Shown piece by piece: positions 1 through 7,209 of a stretch of 64,000 nt of DNA (within the stretch, counting starts at the first letter, position 1; each line of letters opens with the position of its first letter). The stretch comes from Flavicella marina (GTDB taxonomy: Bacteria > Bacteroidota > Bacteroidia > Flavobacteriales > Flavobacteriaceae), in NCBI RefSeq assembly GCF_009193215.1, contig NZ_VYVA01000001.1:744001-808000 (forward strand), in the 5' to 3' direction. Under the pieces are notes generated by a model that worked only from the letters and a program-made list of their open reading frames with translations, was not told the DNA's origin and did not search any database. A program made the translations under genes and the position numbers.

Positions 1-378
1 TTCGTTTAAAACACTAATCAATCCGTATATAGAAACATCCCCTAACCCGCTTAAGCTAACATCTTCTTCACTCGTATACCTGTAATTAAAACGGTACGGT
101 AAAATAACATTGATCAATATTCGATCATTTATTTGGTATTGACCTGTCGCGGTTACTGTATTAATTCTATCATCAGCCAACGGACTGTCTTCAAACACAC
201 CTTCTTTGTACTGAAAAAACATATGATTGTAGCTCATTCCAATAAAATTACCATGTATTGCATTGGTAAACACACTGTTGTTAGCCGAACCACAACTACA
301 AACATCACAAGCATAACTCGTGACAGAAAAAAACAATACAAAAATTAAACATCTAAGGTTTTGCAAAACGAGTATCAT
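1..378 (-). CDS. Outer-membrane protein with CDVCSCG motif (partial, 3' end outside window)
   Basis: The open frame runs off the left edge, leaving 126 residues visible. It begins with a hydrophobic signal peptide and then ACDVCSCGSANN, so the mature protein would start with a cluster of three cysteines. The rest has alternating short strands, including GQYQINDRILINVILPY and SGLGDVSIYG, as in barrel-type transporters. The start is an ATG lying 26 bases inside the end of the upstream peroxidase gene; no later ATG would keep the signal peptide. The tight overlap and shared strand place it last in the operon with the MbnH-like and MbnP-like genes. I recall similar CDxCGCG barrel proteins in Bacteroidota beside MbnP/MbnH pairs, but their function is not known. 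A metal role, probably copper, is inference from context. Confidence 0.75.
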   Translation of the reverse strand, partial: MILVLQNLRCLIFVLFFSVTSYACDVCSCGSANNSVFTNAIHGNFIGMSYNHMFFQYKEGVFEDSPLADDRINTVTATGQYQINDRILINVILPYRFNYRYTSEEDVSLSGLGDVSIYGLISVLNE

Positions 379-1459
379 TTAAAAATTCATCATCTGTTAG
401 GGTTTTTAAAAAAGCAATAATTGAAGCTTTTTCTTCTTCAGTCATTGCGATTCCTAACACTTCATTTCCGTTAACATCAGACACCAAACGAGCATCTAAA
501 TTCTCCATTTTTACCATATATGGATAGGTATCTGTATCGTAAAAATCAAGTACTTTTTTCAAAGTAACAAAACGACCATCATGCATATATGGAAAAGAAA
601 CTTCAACATTTCGTAAACTTGGCACCTTGAATTTATAATAGTCAGGATGCGCTTTTCCTTCTTCAACAGTCAAACCTGGGTTGGCTATTGTAATTCTAGA
701 TCTACCCAGTTCATCTGGCAATTTTGAATTTACACCGATTCCATTATTTACAAACTCTTGATTGGTAAACAACTCTCCTGAATGACAATTGGCACATTTT
801 TGCTGAAACAATGCCAAGCCTCTTTTTTCTTCTTCAGAAAACTCACCTCCTGACTCATCTCGAACATACTTATCATAAGTAGAATTTGCTGAAACCATAG
901 CTCCCATAAATTTCGCTAAAGCTTTTAGCATGTTTACAGAATTTACTGGTGAATCACCACCAAAAACGTCGGCAAACTCTGAAGGATACTCTTTGTCTAG
1001 CTTTAATTTTTCTATTACATTCTCCAAAGTCTCATTCATCTCAACTTCTTCAGTAATCGGAATCACTGGCTGTTTCCAAAGTAATTCAACAGCACCATCC
1101 CATGTGAAAGCATCCATAAAAGCCAAGTTTTGAATTGGCTGTGAGTTTCGAGCTCCTAACACATCTACCAACACCCCTTCACTTAAATCATGTCCATGAT
1201 GTGTAAATGCAAATGCTTGGTTATGACATTCAGCGCACGAAATAGCATTTCCGGCAGATAATTTTGTATCATAAAACAACTTTCTCCCCAGCTCAAACCC
1301 TTTGGTATCGATAGGATTATCTTCTAAGTCGTACGTTGGAGTAGGAAAATTTATCGGCTGTTCAAAACCAACTTCAAGCTTTGATTCCATGATAGCCTCT
1401 GAATCAGAACAAGCAATAAAAACCGTCGATATTACAAGTGATATTAATAAATATTTCAT
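353..1459 (-). CDS. MbnH-like di-heme cytochrome c peroxidase family lipoprotein
   Basis: 368 residues. The lipoprotein signal ends at VFIAC (Cys17). There are two heme c sites, CAECH at 75-79 and CANCH at 222-226, the layout of the bacterial cytochrome c peroxidase/MauG superfamily. Other family landmarks are ARNSQPIQNLAF, the FTWDGAVELLW segment near 120 and YMHDGRFVTL near 295. MbnH enzymes of this superfamily oxidise a tryptophan of the partner MbnP to kynurenine, which creates a copper site. An MbnP-like gene lies 40 bases upstream on the same strand, which favours MbnH over a plain H2O2 peroxidase. It should sit in the periplasm anchored to a membrane. The assignment to the superfamily is firm; the MbnH role is inferred from the neighbour. 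Confidence 0.87.
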   Translation of the reverse strand: MKYLLISLVISTVFIACSDSEAIMESKLEVGFEQPINFPTPTYDLEDNPIDTKGFELGRKLFYDTKLSAGNAISCAECHNQAFAFTHHGHDLSEGVLVDVLGARNSQPIQNLAFMDAFTWDGAVELLWKQPVIPITEEVEMNETLENVIEKLKLDKEYPSEFADVFGGDSPVNSVNMLKALAKFMGAMVSANSTYDKYVRDESGGEFSEEEKRGLALFQQKCANCHSGELFTNQEFVNNGIGVNSKLPDELGRSRITIANPGLTVEEGKAHPDYYKFKVPSLRNVEVSFPYMHDGRFVTLKKVLDFYDTDTYPYMVKMENLDARLVSDVNGNEVLGIAMTEEEKASIIAFLKTLTDDEFLNDTRFAKP

Positions 1460-1499
1460 AGTTTGTTACTCCCAAAAAGAGCATCGATAGATGTAATTA

Positions 1500-2378
1500 T
1501 TAATGACTGTGACTAGAACCTTCACTATCTGAATGATCGTGATCGTCTTGTTCAACATCTTCTAAATCAACTGCTTCATCTAAAGGATGTACGTGATGTA
1601 CTTCAAAAATATTTGCATAATTATCAGCAAAATCAGAACTGTTTGGAGCTCCCAAATAAACCGTTACTCCATTATCTGGAGTAAATAACTTCTCAATATT
1701 CACTTTTACATGTACGCTAGGTGATACTTCATTTTTTACGGTAATATTCTGTGGGAAATCTAACGTTACCGTTCTAAACCCATCAAAATCTCCTTTTTTA
1801 CCGATATGTATCCATAAATTATCTGCGTCTTCTGTTTCAGATTTTGCCATATGATTCATCATATTCAACTTGTTTGTCGCTTCAATTTTAGAAAATATAT
1901 AAGAGTTCGGGTTCCAGCTCCAGTTCATATCAGCTGAAGCCAAGTCAAATAATCTTGATTGTGCATCAGCACTACCACTAGCAACCTCATCACTTACCCC
2001 GATACCGAATGTAATAGACTTATATTCTCCGTCAGGAATTTCGGTTAGGTATAGTTTTACTTCTTTGTCATCTGCCTTTGCTAAATCAATCAAACTACCC
2101 GCAACATTGTTAGGTATTGAAATCATGTTGTTGTTTGCCGTCTTTACAGACACATCAGAAATTAAAAACTTGAACTTATCTAACACCAAGGTTTGAGTTA
2201 CACCATCTGCTTGTTGTTGAATTGTAAATTCATCTCCGATAGCTATTGAATGGTCTAATTTGATTACTGCTGAAACATGGGTTCCGTTATCGTGTTCCAT
2301 ATTTGTATCAGAATTGTTACATGCCGTAAACGTAATTACTGCAATAACAGTAATCATAACTATTTTAATATTTTTCAT
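1500..2378 (-). CDS. MbnP-like copper-binding lipoprotein
   Basis: 292 residues, with a lipoprotein signal ending TFTAC (Cys20). The middle carries MNWSWNPNSYIFSKIE (151-166), matching the MxWxW...Y.F.K.E segment of MbnP/CorA-type proteins, in which one tryptophan is converted to kynurenine and helps bind Cu(I). Candidate Trp residues here are W153 and W155; W189 is in NLWIHIGKKG. Possible metal ligands include H191, H223 and the HHVHP group at 261-265. The C-terminus is a His/Asp-rich tail (DDHDHSDSEGSSHSH), which could buffer metal. The gene is followed by the MbnH-like di-heme gene, the expected modifying enzyme. It is preceded by a 150-base region with several hairpins. The family call is good; the copper function is inferred from characterised homologues. 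Confidence 0.85.
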   Translation of the reverse strand: MKNIKIVMITVIAVITFTACNNSDTNMEHDNGTHVSAVIKLDHSIAIGDEFTIQQQADGVTQTLVLDKFKFLISDVSVKTANNNMISIPNNVAGSLIDLAKADDKEVKLYLTEIPDGEYKSITFGIGVSDEVASGSADAQSRLFDLASADMNWSWNPNSYIFSKIEATNKLNMMNHMAKSETEDADNLWIHIGKKGDFDGFRTVTLDFPQNITVKNEVSPSVHVKVNIEKLFTPDNGVTVYLGAPNSSDFADNYANIFEVHHVHPLDEAVDLEDVEQDDHDHSDSEGSSHSH

Positions 2379-2402
2379 TTTTTAAATTGTATAATTTTTG
2401 TG

Positions 2403-2515
2403 GACAGGAAAACACCTGTCTTTTATAATAAGATATCAGTGCCCTTGTCAAGCAACAAAGGCATCTTTCTCTCCTAAAATAATTTCAAGAGAAAAATTGT
2501 ATGGCTAATAGCCAT
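2403..2515 (-). promoter_or_regulatory. Hairpin-rich spacer upstream of the MbnP-like gene
   Basis: The 150 bases between the Cys protein and the MbnP-like gene hold three inverted repeats: GACAGG/CCTGTC (2403-2420), GCCcTTGT/ACAAaGGC with one mismatch (2441-2462) and ATGGCT/AGCCAT (2501-2515). On the minus strand the last is followed by a short T-run (ACAATTTTTC), so it could be a weak terminator or attenuator after the first gene. No clear TAnnTTTG box is seen here, so the MbnP gene may depend on read-through. Confidence 0.4.
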
Positions 2516-2528
2516 TCAAAAAATATAA

Positions 2529-2921
2529 TTATACAATAGGAGGTTTTAACAAGGCTAACTTATCGATAGAAGTGTAGTTGTTTTTATAGAAAAACAGATG
2601 TTTACCCGATAATTCAATTCCCAGTAAATTTTTCAGCTTGGAAGGTTTCACTTTTTGATAAAACAAAGGCGTAAAAGATTTGTACGCCGTTACTATCTTA
2701 ACACCTTTTTCTTCAGTATCGCTTAGATCAGCAGAAACCACATTTAATTCTTTTGCCAAATGACACTTACCATTACATTGCAACTGTGGTTTGTCTTTAT
2801 TCTCACAAAATTTCTCTGTAATATACTCTATATTCAACTCGTAATAGGCAATATGACCTGCAATATATAAAGGTCTTACCGCTAATGCGAAAATTAGAAT
2901 ATATGTAAAGAGTTGTTTCAA
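2529..2921 (-). CDS. Small exported or membrane protein with CxxxCH motif
   Basis: 130 residues beginning with one hydrophobic helix (about 3-22). It has a cysteine motif: Cys39 in KFCENKDKPQL, then CNGKCH at 49-54. The start is a TTG; it is supported because a well-formed promoter lies just upstream and there is no in-frame ATG. It is first in the transcript leading into the MbnP/MbnH genes. I recall similar proteins (CENKDKP..C.GKCHL) in Bacteroidota near copper- or TonB-related genes; they are uncharacterised. Two or three Cys plus a His could bind Cu(I). CxxxCH is also a rare variant heme c motif, so covalent heme is an alternative. The function is unknown. Confidence 0.7.
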   Translation of the reverse strand: MKQLFTYILIFALAVRPLYIAGHIAYYELNIEYITEKFCENKDKPQLQCNGKCHLAKELNVVSADLSDTEEKGVKIVTAYKSFTPLFYQKVKPSKLKNLLGIELSGKHLFFYKNNYTSIDKLALLKPPIV

Positions 2922-2937
2922 AAAAATATATTTTCAG

Positions 2938-2969
2938 CAAAAATAGGCTTATTCGTAGAACCAACAAAA
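2938..2969 (-). promoter_or_regulatory. Promoter of the copper cassette (TTTTG-N19-TATTTTTG)
   Basis: On the minus strand there is TTTTG at 2969-2965, a 19-base spacer and TATTTTTG at 2945-2938, matching the flavobacterial -33/-7 consensus (TTG, 17-23 bases, TAnnTTTG). Transcription would begin near 2931-2933, giving a leader of only about 10 bases before the TTG start at 2921. This is one of the two best promoters in the window. Confidence 0.65.
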
Positions 2970-3011
2970 CTTTAACATACCACTTCTAAAACTTCATTTG
3001 TTGAATTGAGC

Positions 3012-3052
3012 AAAAAAATATCCTCAGCATCTATTAATGACGCTGAGGATAT
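3012..3052 (-). terminator. Rho-independent terminator
   Basis: ATATCCTCAGC (3018-3028) pairs perfectly with GCTGAGGATAT (3042-3052). The A-run at 3012-3018 gives a seven-U tail on the minus strand. It ends the transcript of the 3089-3484 gene and separates it from the copper cassette promoter downstream. Confidence 0.85.
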
Positions 3053-3088
3053 GCTACTTATTTTTATATTCGAGGTAAGCAAAGTAGT

Positions 3089-3484
3089 CTACGCCACTAA
3101 ACCCAACCTTGACAAATTATCGTTCATTCTTAACTCACATGAGTTGATATCGCTAATTAAATCCATCAACAACTCCACGGCAATTTTCGCTTCAGCATCT
3201 TCACGGCCTACCAATCTTTTTGTCAAACGCATACACCAAAAGTTTAATTCGTCCATACCGCGTTTAAAGTCAATATTAACGACCGGTTCTTCTGAAGAAT
3301 ACATATATTCGTTGATACAACCTAACAACTCTTCAGCGATGGCTCTAGAATCTTCATATTTTTTAGTATCGAACATTGTATATAAATGCGCCTCTAATTT
3401 ATGAGTCTCAAGTTTTCTGTAACAGTTTTTGATAATTATTTCTACTATTTGCAACTCCGCTGTATTGATTACTTTACCTCTCAT
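3089..3484 (-). CDS. Hypothetical helical protein
   Basis: 131 residues with no signal peptide or membrane segment. The sequence is mostly amphipathic helix, with many acidic and basic residues (KLETHKLEAHLYTMF, EEPVVNIDFKRGMDELNFW). I do not recognise a family. It starts at an ATG and has its own strong terminator just downstream, which supports a real monocistronic gene. The opposite strand also has an open frame over 3006-3404, but that frame runs through the terminator hairpin and is Ser/Asn/Ile-rich, as expected of a shadow. A cytosolic helical-bundle fold is inference. Confidence 0.65.
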   Translation of the reverse strand: MRGKVINTAELQIVEIIIKNCYRKLETHKLEAHLYTMFDTKKYEDSRAIAEELLGCINEYMYSSEEPVVNIDFKRGMDELNFWCMRLTKRLVGREDAEAKIAVELLMDLISDINSCELRMNDNLSRLGLVA

Positions 3485-3614
3485 GATATTTCTTTTTGAT
3501 ATTTCTTGCCTTATGACATTTCAAATATAGATCACATCTTCAGCGAAAAACGGAAAATAAAGGTGAAGTGGCAATTATTGATCTTGAAATGACATTAACA
3601 AGCAGCGAAGACTG

Positions 3615-4163
3615 TTAAAAAGAATATCCGACTCCCAAATCATAACTATTGGTATACTCTGATTGACTAATATTGTATTCGAATGAGGTCGAAAAAGATA
3701 AGACATATCGGTTGTTTTTAAATAAATCAGGAAAAACATAACCAAAAACCAAACCCGTACCTAAATCACCATTAGTAAACTGTAATTTTTTAATATCATT
3801 ACCGTCATCTAAAAACCCTTTTCCCAATCCAGTTGTAACCGTCAGTCGGTCGGTAATCAAATAAGAAAAACCTACTACCAATGTAAACGTATTTACTATT
3901 TTAAGGTTTGTTTGAGAAATAGTTTCTGTTTCCTGATCAAAGGATAAACTTGAAATAAAAGCAAATCTCCTTCCTAACAAGGTAGAGTAATCCATTGCAA
4001 AACCCCAAAAATCCGCATCACGATCAAAATTGATTCCATACGACACACCCACTCCAAACGAAGATCTATACCCCTCTTCAACATTAATTACCGGAGACTT
4101 TATTTGAGCTGATGCAAGCAAAGGGAAAAAGACAAAACTGAAAACAAGATATGTATTACGCAT
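3615..4163 (-). CDS. Small outer-membrane beta-barrel protein
   Basis: 182 residues from the ATG at 4163. There is a Sec signal peptide (FVFFPLLASAQ) followed by alternating aromatic and hydrophobic strands, such as SSFGVGVSYGINF, FTLVVGFSYLITDRLTV and DLGVGYSF. The closing aromatic residue is typical of outer-membrane barrels. A longer frame begins at a TTG at 4217, but that codon lies in the loop of the tRNA terminator and would place 18 residues before the signal peptide, so the ATG is preferred. No enzymatic motif is seen. It is probably a porin-like or structural barrel of unknown role. Confidence 0.7.
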   Translation of the reverse strand: MRNTYLVFSFVFFPLLASAQIKSPVINVEEGYRSSFGVGVSYGINFDRDADFWGFAMDYSTLLGRRFAFISSLSFDQETETISQTNLKIVNTFTLVVGFSYLITDRLTVTTGLGKGFLDDGNDIKKLQFTNGDLGTGLVFGYVFPDLFKNNRYVLSFSTSFEYNISQSEYTNSYDLGVGYSF

Positions 4164-4200
4164 CTGGATATTTTTTTCTAATCTACGAAAAAATAAGTAT

Positions 4201-4238
4201 AAAAAAACCTCTTTCAACAGTTGTCAAAAGAGGTTTTT
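4201..4238 (-). terminator. Terminator after tRNA-Leu
   Basis: AACCTCTTT (4206-4214) and AAAGAGGTT (4227-4235) form a stem flanked by an A-run on the left and a T-run on the right. It can work in both directions. It sits directly after the tRNA gene on the minus strand and before the barrel-protein gene. Confidence 0.75.
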
Positions 4239-4240
4239 AG

Positions 4241-4322
4241 TACCTTGGGTGGGAATCGAACCCACACTCCCGAAAGAACTGGATTTTGAATCCAGCGCGT
4301 CTACCAATTCCGCCACCAAGGC
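4241..4322 (-). tRNA. tRNA-Leu (anticodon CAA)
   Basis: 82-base class II tRNA. Its 5' end GCCTTGG pairs with CCAAGGT at the 3' end (G1-U72 wobble, A73 discriminator). The anticodon stem is CTGGA/TCCAG around the loop TTCAAAA with anticodon CAA. There is an extended variable arm and a T-loop GGTTCGATTCC. The CCA end is not encoded. It reads UUG leucine codons. Confidence 0.96.
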
Positions 4323-4412
4323 ATTTTCGTAATTGGACTGCAAATTTATAAAAAAAATTGAATTACAAACATTTTTATTAAAAAATATAGAGACATACTC
4401 TCAAAATATTTA

Positions 4413-4420
4413 TACTTTTG
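4413..4420 (+). promoter_or_regulatory. -7 promoter box for prs-rplY
   Basis: TACTTTTG matches TAnnTTTG and lies 43 bases before the prs ATG. No convincing -33 TTG is seen at the right distance. Confidence 0.5.
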
Positions 4421-4462
4421 CAATCTCTAATAATTTTTAAAAATTAAACAACACATTAACCC

Positions 4463-5404
4463 ATGTCTATCAATCAATTAGCCCCAAAGGTATTTGCTTG
4501 TTCTCAAAGTTTTGAACTCGGAAAAAGCATTGCTAAGCATTACGGAACTGAACTTGGAAAAGTAAATATTTCTAGATTTAGTGACGGTGAGTTCCAACCT
4601 GCTTTCGAAGAGTCTGTTCGAGGAAGACGTGTATTTATTATCGGATCTACTTTCCCAAATTCTGATAACTTAATGGAAATGTTGTTAATTTTAGATGCTG
4701 CCAAAAGAGCTTCTGCAAGACATATCACTGCAGTAATGCCATACTTTGGATGGGCTCGTCAAGACAGAAAAGACAGACCTCGTGTAGCTATCGGAGCAAA
4801 ACTAGTTGCAAACTTATTGCAAACAGCTGGAGCTACAAGAATTATGACTATGGATTTACATGCAGATCAAATTCAAGGATTCTTCGAAAAACCAGTAGAT
4901 CACTTATTTGGTTCTACTATTTTTATGCCTTATATCCATAGTTTAGGATTAGAGAACATTACGATGGCATCACCAGATATGGGGGGTTCTAAAAGAGCCT
5001 ATGCATACTCTAAGCATTTGCAAAGTGAAGTTGTAATCTGTTACAAACAACGTTTAAAAGCGAATGTAATTGATACAATGGAGTTGATTGGTGAGGTTAA
5101 AGGAAAAAATGTAATTCTTGTTGATGACATGATTGACACGGGAGGTACACTCGTAAAAGCTGCAGATGTAATGATGGAAAGAGGTGCTTTAAGCGTTAGA
5201 GCAATCATTACGCACCCATTACTTTCTGGAAATGCTTATGAAAAAATAGAGAACTCTAAACTATTAGAATTGATCGTTTCTGATTCTATTCCATTAAGAA
5301 AAGAGAGTTCTAAAATAAAAGTTGTAACTTGCGCGCCTTTGTTCGCGGATATTATGCACAAAGTACAAGATAATAAGTCGATTAGCGACCAGTTTATCAT
5401 TTAA
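4463..5404 (+). CDS. prs: Ribose-phosphate pyrophosphokinase
   Basis: 313 residues, full length for class I PRPP synthetase. It transfers the pyrophosphate of ATP to ribose-5-phosphate to make PRPP for nucleotide, His and Trp synthesis in the cytoplasm. Visible motifs are ISRFSDGEFQP near 33, MPYFGWARQDRK near 93, the metal-binding MDLHADQIQGFF near 131 and the PRPP loop VILVDDMIDTGGTL near 210. The rplY gene follows 28 bases downstream, a common Bacteroidota pairing. The ATG is the first in frame after the promoter box. Confidence 0.97.
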   Translation: MSINQLAPKVFACSQSFELGKSIAKHYGTELGKVNISRFSDGEFQPAFEESVRGRRVFIIGSTFPNSDNLMEMLLILDAAKRASARHITAVMPYFGWARQDRKDRPRVAIGAKLVANLLQTAGATRIMTMDLHADQIQGFFEKPVDHLFGSTIFMPYIHSLGLENITMASPDMGGSKRAYAYSKHLQSEVVICYKQRLKANVIDTMELIGEVKGKNVILVDDMIDTGGTLVKAADVMMERGALSVRAIITHPLLSGNAYEKIENSKLLELIVSDSIPLRKESSKIKVVTCAPLFADIMHKVQDNKSISDQFII

Positions 5405-5432
5405 TTAAAGAATATTAATAAATATATATATA

Positions 5433-6035
5433 ATGAAATCTATTACAATCAAAGGATCGAAAAGAGAAAGCGTAGGAAAAGCTGCTACAAAAGCACTACG
5501 TAATGCTGACAAGGTACCTTGCGTATTATACGGAGGAGAAAATGCCATTCATTTTTCAGCTGAAGAAAAAGCTTTTAAAAACTTGGTATACACTCCAAAC
5601 GTTTATACTGCAACGATTGAGCTTGATGGACAAGAAAATGTTACTTGTATCTTACAAGACATTCAATTCCACCCAGTTACTGACAAAATCTTACACATTG
5701 ATTTTTATCAATTGTTCGACGACAAAGAAGTAACTATGGAAATTCCTGTTAACTTAGTTGGTAACGCACCTGGTGTTATTATTGGTGGATCTTTACGTTT
5801 CCCTAATCGTAAATTAAAAGTAAAAGCTTTACCAGCAAACTTACCTGATACAGTTGATGCTGATATTTCTAAATTGAATATCGGAGATAAATTGTTCGTG
5901 AGAGAAGTTGAAATTCCAAATTGTACAATCTTACACCCAGAGAACACTGTTGTTGCTCAGGTAAGAATGTCTAGAGCTGCACAAGCTCCAGCTGCAACTG
6001 AAGAAGAAGCAACTGAAGAAGCTGCTGCTGAATAA
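5433..6035 (+). CDS. rplY: 50S ribosomal protein L25/CTC
   Basis: 200 residues, the long CTC form: an N-terminal 5S-rRNA-binding L25 domain (about 1-90, with [19 protein letters not shown]) and a C-terminal TL5-type beta domain (about 95-180, [14 protein letters not shown]). It ends in an Ala/Glu-rich tail ([11 protein letters not shown]) usual for the family. It binds 5S rRNA in the large subunit; CTC forms are also linked to stress. It is cotranscribed with prs and followed by a strong terminator. Confidence 0.95.
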   Translation: MKSITIKGSKRESVGKAATKALRNADKVPCVLYGGENAIHFSAEEKAFKNLVYTPNVYTATIELDGQENVTCILQDIQFHPVTDKILHIDFYQLFDDKEVTMEIPVNLVGNAPGVIIGGSLRFPNRKLKVKALPANLPDTVDADISKLNIGDKLFVREVEIPNCTILHPENTVVAQVRMSRAAQAPAATEEEATEEAAAE

Positions 6036-6056
6036 TTAGTATTCAACATAAATTAT

Positions 6057-6094
6057 AAAAGTTCCTTTTGAAAATTTCTTAAGGAACTTTTTTT
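6057..6094 (+). terminator. Terminator after rplY
   Basis: AAAAGTTCCTT (6057-6067) pairs with AAGGAACTTTT (6081-6091), followed by more T residues to 6094. It closes the prs-rplY transcript. Confidence 0.85.
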
Positions 6095-6114
6095 ATACCC
6101 TAATGTAGATTTAG

Positions 6115-6122
6115 TACTTTTG
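6115..6122 (+). promoter_or_regulatory. -7 promoter box for pth
   Basis: TACTTTTG lies between the rplY terminator and the pth ATG, 25 bases upstream of the start. No clear -33 element is visible. Confidence 0.5.
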
Positions 6123-6147
6123 AAACGCTCAAAAAAAAGCAATCATC

Positions 6148-6723
6148 ATGAAAAAATATTTAATTGTAGGTTTAGGAAATATTGGATCTGAATACGAAAA
6201 CACACGTCATAACATTGGGTTTAAGATTCTAGATGAATTAGCTTCACTTGAAAAAGTTCAATTTTCGACAGAAAAACTTGGAGACCTAACCTCATTCAAA
6301 TTCAAAGGCAGAACTTTCTTTTTATTGAAACCTTCTACATACATGAACTTGAGCGGAAAGTCAGTTAAATATTGGATGGAAAAAGAAAAAATTACCCAAG
6401 AAAACATCTTGGTTGTTTCTGATGATTTAAATTTAGATTTCGGAACCTTTCGATTGAAAACAAAAGGAAGTGCTGGTGGGCATAATGGCTTAAAAGACAT
6501 CAACGAAAAACTAGGCAATCAAAACTATCCTCGTTTTCGATTTGGAGTTAGTGCAAATTTTTCGAAAGGAAGACAATCTAACTACGTTTTAGGCGAGTGG
6601 TCTAAAGAAGAAAATAGGTATTTGCCTGAATTGCTTTTTAAAGGCGCGCAACTAATAAAGTCTTTCGGAACCGATGGAATAGGTAACACCATGAATAAAT
6701 TTAACGGCCCGCTTGAAGAATAA
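6148..6723 (+). CDS. pth: Peptidyl-tRNA hydrolase
   Basis: 191 residues, normal for bacterial Pth. It releases peptides from peptidyl-tRNA dropped by the ribosome. Motifs are GLGNIGSEYENTRHNIGF (catalytic His21), KPSTYMNLSGKSV near 60, DLNLDFGTFRLK near 92 and GSAGGHNGLK near 109. It lies after its own promoter box and converges on queD with only 19 bases between the stops. Confidence 0.97.
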   Translation: MKKYLIVGLGNIGSEYENTRHNIGFKILDELASLEKVQFSTEKLGDLTSFKFKGRTFFLLKPSTYMNLSGKSVKYWMEKEKITQENILVVSDDLNLDFGTFRLKTKGSAGGHNGLKDINEKLGNQNYPRFRFGVSANFSKGRQSNYVLGEWSKEENRYLPELLFKGAQLIKSFGTDGIGNTMNKFNGPLEE

Positions 6724-6742
6724 ATTTATTCGCTACGAAATC

Positions 6743-7195
6743 TTATTCATTATCTGAAGCATACCACTCAGCATACGAACTACCTGTTTCTTGTAACTGA
6801 AGTGAATGCAACTTAACTGTTTTCGGAATTTTAGCATTAATTTTTGCTGCGAAATCAACCAACATCATTTCACTAGTAGGTTGGTAGTCCACTAAAATCA
6901 CTTGATGCCCTCTCGTAGCCAATTCATTTGCCAATTCGATATGAGGCGTGTTTTTATTAAACACAGTGGCATGATCAAAAACATCAACGATCTCTTCTTT
7001 TACAATCTTTTTCAAGTCTTTAAAATCGATTACCATCCCAAACTTTACATTGTCTGCATCTTGAATAGGAGTACCTATCACTGTTACAGAAAGTTTATAA
7101 CTATGTCCATGTACATTTCTACATTTTCCATCGTATCCGTACAAAGCGTGACCTGTTTCGAAATCAAACTGTTTGGTAATTCTAATTTTATTCAT
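6743..7195 (-). CDS. queD: 6-carboxytetrahydropterin synthase family protein (QueD-like)
   Basis: 150 residues. It carries the zinc-site layout of the PTPS/QueD family: His16 (FETGHALYG) and HGH at 29-31, with the catalytic Cys25 in DGKCRNVHGH. Later motifs are DHATVFN near 75 and PTSEMMLVDFA near 106, with a C-terminal Glu in LQLQETGSSYAEW. QueD converts dihydroneopterin triphosphate into 6-carboxytetrahydropterin for queuosine and other deazapurines. No other queuosine genes are in the window, so the exact substrate (QueD or 6-pyruvoyl-tetrahydropterin synthase) is inferred from the Cys/HGH pattern. Confidence 0.9.
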   Translation of the reverse strand: MNKIRITKQFDFETGHALYGYDGKCRNVHGHSYKLSVTVIGTPIQDADNVKFGMVIDFKDLKKIVKEEIVDVFDHATVFNKNTPHIELANELATRGHQVILVDYQPTSEMMLVDFAAKINAKIPKTVKLHSLQLQETGSSYAEWYASDNE

Positions 7196-7209
7196 GCTTC
7201 AAAGTTACA

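Noticed and set aside
133-348. Open frame on the plus strand near the left edge
   Set aside because: It is antisense to the minus-strand barrel protein, which has a clear signal peptide and Cys motif and stays open to the window edge.
1-2921. A methanobactin biosynthesis cluster
   Set aside because: Only MbnP and MbnH-like genes are present; no precursor peptide or MbnB/MbnC-like gene is visible in the sequence shown.
3006-3404. 132-residue plus-strand frame opposite the helical hypothetical protein
   Set aside because: It runs through the strong minus-strand terminator hairpin and has low-complexity Ser/Asn/Ile composition; the minus-strand frame has better composition and a matching terminator.
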